DNA of 22,355 nt from Stenotrophomonas maltophilia (GTDB taxonomy: Bacteria; Pseudomonadota; Gammaproteobacteria; Xanthomonadales; Xanthomonadaceae): positions 1-22,355 of the forward strand of contig DGIP01000097.1 of assembly GCA_002386405.1 (NCBI GenBank). Reading direction: 5' to 3'. The notes below the pieces were generated by a model. It worked only from the letters and a program-made list of their open reading frames with translations, did no database searches and was not told where the DNA came from. Shown here piece after piece: positions 19,591 to 22,355 of this stretch; position 1 is the stretch's first letter; every line of letters starts with the position of its first letter. Made by a program: the position numbers and the translations under genes.

Positions 19591-22355
19591 CCGTTATCGC
19601 GCAGGAACCGGGCCATCGAAGAAACGCCCGGCACGCGCGGTTCGAACTCGCCGGCCACGTCGATGAAACCGCGCATCACCGCGATCTCGCGCGGGCTGCG
19701 GTTGAGCGCATCGCGCACGTCCGGATCAGCCCCGGCACGCAGCAGGCGCTGCACCAGCAGCGGCAAGCCGTGCAATGCCGCCAGATGCAGCGGACCGAAG
19801 CCACGCGGATCGCGCGCCTCCAGTGATACGTCTTCATCCAGCAGGCGCTCCACGGCGGCCAGCACGATCTGCTCGTCGCACGCCGTGCCCGGCTCGGCGC
19901 GCGCGCCCAGCAGCAACAGCAGCGGGGTGACCGACCCGGCCGCGGCCTGGTCCGGCTCGGCACCGGCCAGCAGCAAGGTATCCAGCAGGGCCAGCAGGCG
20001 CGAACGATCGCGCGCACCGAAGCCGTACAGGGCCGCGCAATGCAGCGGCCCCAGCTGCTGCGCATCACTGGCGTGGACATCGGCACCGGCGGTGAGCAGG
20101 CGCGCGGCGATGTCCGGCAGGCCCAGTGCCGAGGCCAGCATCAGCACGGTCACGCCACCGGGCAGCTTGTATTCCAGCTCCGCACCGGCATCCAGCAGCG
20201 CCGACACGATGTCGATCTGGCGCATGCTCACTGCTGCCGACAACGGCGTGGCACCACTGGCTGCAGCGTGCTGCGGGTTGGCGCCACGCGCCAGCAGCAG
20301 GTCGACTACGGCCAGGTGGCCACCACCGGCGGCACGCAGCAGCGCGGTGCAGCCCTGCGCATCCACCACGTCCACGGCGAAGCCCAGGTCGTTCAGGCGG
20401 CGCACCGCGTCGGCATCGCCCGCCATCGCGGCCGCGGGAAGATCGGCGGCACGCAGCGCGCGGCGCGGCAGCTGCCACACGCGCCAATCCAGCCAGTCGG
20501 CCAGGTCGCGGCGGCCGATCGACAGCGCCACGCCCAGCGGGGTCTGGCCATCGGCCGCGCGGGCTTCGGGCGAGGCGCCCTGCTGGACAAGCAGCTTCAG
20601 CGAGCCTTCGCGGGCCAGCGCGGTGGCCAGGTGCAGCGCGGTCATGCCGTGGCTGTCGCGCGCTTCGCGGTCCACGCCGAGGGTGAGCAGGGCCTGCTGC
20701 AGGCGCAGCCAGCCCAGGCGCACGGCCAGCGACAACGGCGGATCGCCGGCCGGCGATGGCGCGAAGGGATCGGCACCGCGCTCCAGCAGTTCCAGTGCAA
20801 GCTGTTCCAGCCCGCGCGCGGCCTGGTCGTGCTGGGCGCAGGCGCTGAGCAGGCGCGCCAGGCCACCGACGCCGGTCGGCGACACGCCCCGGCGCAGCAG
20901 CACCTGCAGCGCGGGCACCGCATCGATGCCGCGCGCCAGCAGCGCGAACATCGGGGTATCGCCGCAGGCATCCAGGACTTCCGGCGCGGCGCCATGCGCC
21001 AGCAGCCAGTCCACCGCGTGCGGGTCCAGCGCCAGTTCGCCATCGTGCAACAGGCCACCCAGTTCGTCCGGGCTGCACAGGCGGGCCAGCGAGGCCATGC
21101 CATCCACGTTGCCGAAACCCAGCGCTTCGCGCAGCAGTTCCAGCGGCGGGCGGTCCGGCAGTGCCGGGCTGCCTTGGCCGCTGTCGTCATCGCCGGCGCT
21201 GGCCAGGCCATCGCTCACCGCGGTGGGCAGCGGATAGCTGCGGTCCAGCAGCGAGACGATCGCCCAGCGCCCGGCGGCGGCCGCGATATCCACCGCGCGG
21301 CGGCCCTGCGGATCCGGCACGTCGGCGGCAATGCCCAGGTCCAGCAGGCGGCGGACCAGCAACGGCGAGACGTTGTCGGCCATGCAGGCCAGCAGCACCG
21401 CGTTGCGGCCTTCCACGTCGACCGCATGCAGGTCGGGCTTGTGCGGCAGCAGGTGTTCGACCACGCCGGCACGGCCACCGCGCGCGGCTTCCAGCCACGG
21501 CGTGCGCGACAGCGCATCGCGCGATTCGAGGTTGGCGCCGGCGGCCAGCAGCACATCGATGATGTCTACGTGGCCGGCCAAGGCCGCTTCATGCAGGGCG
21601 CTGCGGCGTTGGCGGTCGCGCGCATCGGCGCGTGCCTTGTGCTTGAGCAGCAGCTGCACGCCGGCCGGATCGTCTTCTTCGGTGCCGGCTGCAGCCAGCA
21701 GCACCGGGGTGCCTTCGGCCGGTTCGGTACGCGCGCCGCGCTCGAGCAGGAACCGCGCCAGCCGCCAGTTGCCGACCTGGCAGGCCACCGCCAGCGGCGA
21801 CCAGCCGTCATTGTTCAGTGCATCCACTTCAGCCGCGGCATCACGCAGCAATGCGGCCACGCCGGGGTCGGAGCTGCGCGCGGCGTGGTGCAGCGGGGTG
21901 TTGCCGTCGCTGTCGACCGCGCGCGAATCGGCGCCGTTGGCCAGCAGGGTCATCACCGCTTCCGGGCGGCCATGCCAGCTGTCGCGGGTGGCGGCCAGCA
22001 GCGGGGTCATGCCCTTGTGCGGGGTGTTGACGCCTACGCCACGCGCGATCAGCTCGCGCAGCAGGCGCAGGTCGGGCAGCACGGCGGCCAGCACCACCAG
22101 GCTGCGCTGGTCGCGCCAGGTCGGGTCGGGCAGGCCCTGCGGGTCCGCCCCGGCGGCCAGCAGCTGCAGGGCGCGGTCGACCCGGCCGCTGCGCGCGGCT
22201 TCGTACAACGCCGGCAGGCGTTCGTGCAGGGCCAGCGGTTCCAGCGGTTGGGTCGGGTCGTCGTGCTGCGCGGCGACGGCGAACGGATCGCTGCCCAGGT
22301 CGATCACGCTGCGGCTGCCCAGCGGGTCGGCCGGCGCGATGCGCTGCAGGGCCAG
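19587..22355 (-). CDS. Large ankyrin-repeat protein (5' end outside window)
   Basis: The frame stays open to the right edge, adding 16 codons beyond the GTG at 22307, so the true start lies outside and at least 922 residues are seen. Almost the whole length is ankyrin repeats of about 33 residues, recognisable by blocks such as DGNTPLHHAARS, GWSPLAVACQVGNWRLARFL, RSALHEAALAGHVDIIDVLL, HGMTALHLATALAREGSLKL, GCTALLRAAGGGHLAVVDLL, LGPLHCAALYG and GFGPLHLAALHGLPLLVQRL. A region near the middle is more divergent. No enzymatic domain or membrane span is visible in this part; an N-terminal signal or anchor could lie outside. Ankyrin arrays bind partner proteins, and the partner is unknown. The stop codon overlaps that of the Kef antiporter. 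Confidence 0.9.
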   Translation of the reverse strand: MALQRIAPADPLGSRSVIDLGSDPFAVAAQHDDPTQPLEPLALHERLPALYEAARSGRVDRALQLLAAGADPQGLPDPTWRDQRSLVVLAAVLPDLRLLRELIARGVGVNTPHKGMTPLLAATRDSWHGRPEAVMTLLANGADSRAVDSDGNTPLHHAARSSDPGVAALLRDAAAEVDALNNDGWSPLAVACQVGNWRLARFLLERGARTEPAEGTPVLLAAAGTEEDDPAGVQLLLKHKARADARDRQRRSALHEAALAGHVDIIDVLLAAGANLESRDALSRTPWLEAARGGRAGVVEHLLPHKPDLHAVDVEGRNAVLLACMADNVSPLLVRRLLDLGIAADVPDPQGRRAVDIAAAAGRWAIVSLLDRSYPLPTAVSDGLASAGDDDSGQGSPALPDRPPLELLREALGFGNVDGMASLARLCSPDELGGLLHDGELALDPHAVDWLLAHGAAPEVLDACGDTPMFALLARGIDAVPALQVLLRRGVSPTGVGGLARLLSACAQHDQAARGLEQLALELLERGADPFAPSPAGDPPLSLAVRLGWLRLQQALLTLGVDREARDSHGMTALHLATALAREGSLKLLVQQGASPEARAADGQTPLGVALSIGRRDLADWLDWRVWQLPRRALRAADLPAAAMAGDADAVRRLNDLGFAVDVVDAQGCTALLRAAGGGHLAVVDLLLARGANPQHAAASGATPLSAAVSMRQIDIVSALLDAGAELEYKLPGGVTVLMLASALGLPDIAARLLTAGADVHASDAQQLGPLHCAALYGFGARDRSRLLALLDTLLLAGAEPDQAAAGSVTPLLLLLGARAEPGTACDEQIVLAAVERLLDEDVSLEARDPRGFGPLHLAALHGLPLLVQRLLRAGADPDVRDALNRSPREIAVMRGFIDVAGEFEPRVPGVSSMARFLRDNG

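Noticed and set aside
19663..21237. Plus-strand open frame of 524 codons within the ankyrin gene
   Set aside because: Ser/Arg/Ala-rich shadow; the minus-strand frame shows regular ankyrin repeats.
1..22355. CRISPR array, tRNA or rRNA genes
   Set aside because: No regularly spaced direct repeats and no tRNA- or rRNA-like sequence were seen on either strand.

Overview
This is a GC-rich, densely coded bacterial chromosome segment with no phage, plasmid or insertion-sequence genes. Protein similarity and repeats point to a gammaproteobacterium of the Xanthomonadaceae, most likely Stenotrophomonas. The strongest organism clue is three short hairpins built on a GACC-AAC-GGTC core with a GTAG-type foot (2523-2579, 8296-8320), which look like the SMAG/REP repeats of Stenotrophomonas maltophilia. 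The assignment rests on family recognition only; no database was searched.

Layout. 1-1334: C-terminal part of the helicase HrpB, cut by the window edge. 1479-1868: small single-span membrane protein. 1929-2465 (-): 23S rRNA pseudouridine synthase RluE. 2594-3445 (-): exported predicted methyltransferase, divergent from an aldo/keto reductase (3618-4571). 4623-5973 (-): an overlapping two-gene unit, an Rrf2-type repressor followed by a thioredoxin-reductase-like flavoprotein, with a candidate operator at the repressor start codon. 6164-8287: chemotaxis receptor. 8317-11412: a YafC-type LysR regulator (-) divergent from an MFS exporter and DkgB aldo/keto reductase (+), which resembles the yafC-dkgB neighbourhood of E. 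coli. 11660-12358 (-): alpha/beta hydrolase, divergent from an unrecognised 163-aa protein (12538-13029). 13263-15992 (-): Pat-like protein with NDP-forming acyl-CoA-synthetase and GNAT domains. 16121-17491 (-): Mg2+ transporter MgtE. 17788-19590: Kef-type K+/H+ antiporter, overlapping tail-to-tail by 4 bp with a large ankyrin-repeat protein (19587-22355, -) whose start lies outside the window.

Most genes are ordinary chromosomal housekeeping or stress functions. Several bear on redox or carbonyl stress (two aldo/keto reductases, Rrf2/flavoprotein, Kef antiporter), but nothing shows they act together.

The most unusual signal is non-coding. Two elements of 147 and 144 bp (11446-11592 and 13080-13223) lie in separate tail-to-tail gaps and share the same nested fold: a 29-position outer stem starting GGTAGGGT and ending ACCCTACC, and an inner hairpin GCATGACCT/AGGTCATGC at the same offset. 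Between the two copies, three outer-stem pairs change on both sides so that pairing is kept, which indicates selection on, or recent origin from, a folded structure. I do not recognise this repeat family. A second candidate is the mgtE leader, where three overlapping inverted repeats could form mutually exclusive hairpins, one covering part of the ribosome-binding site.
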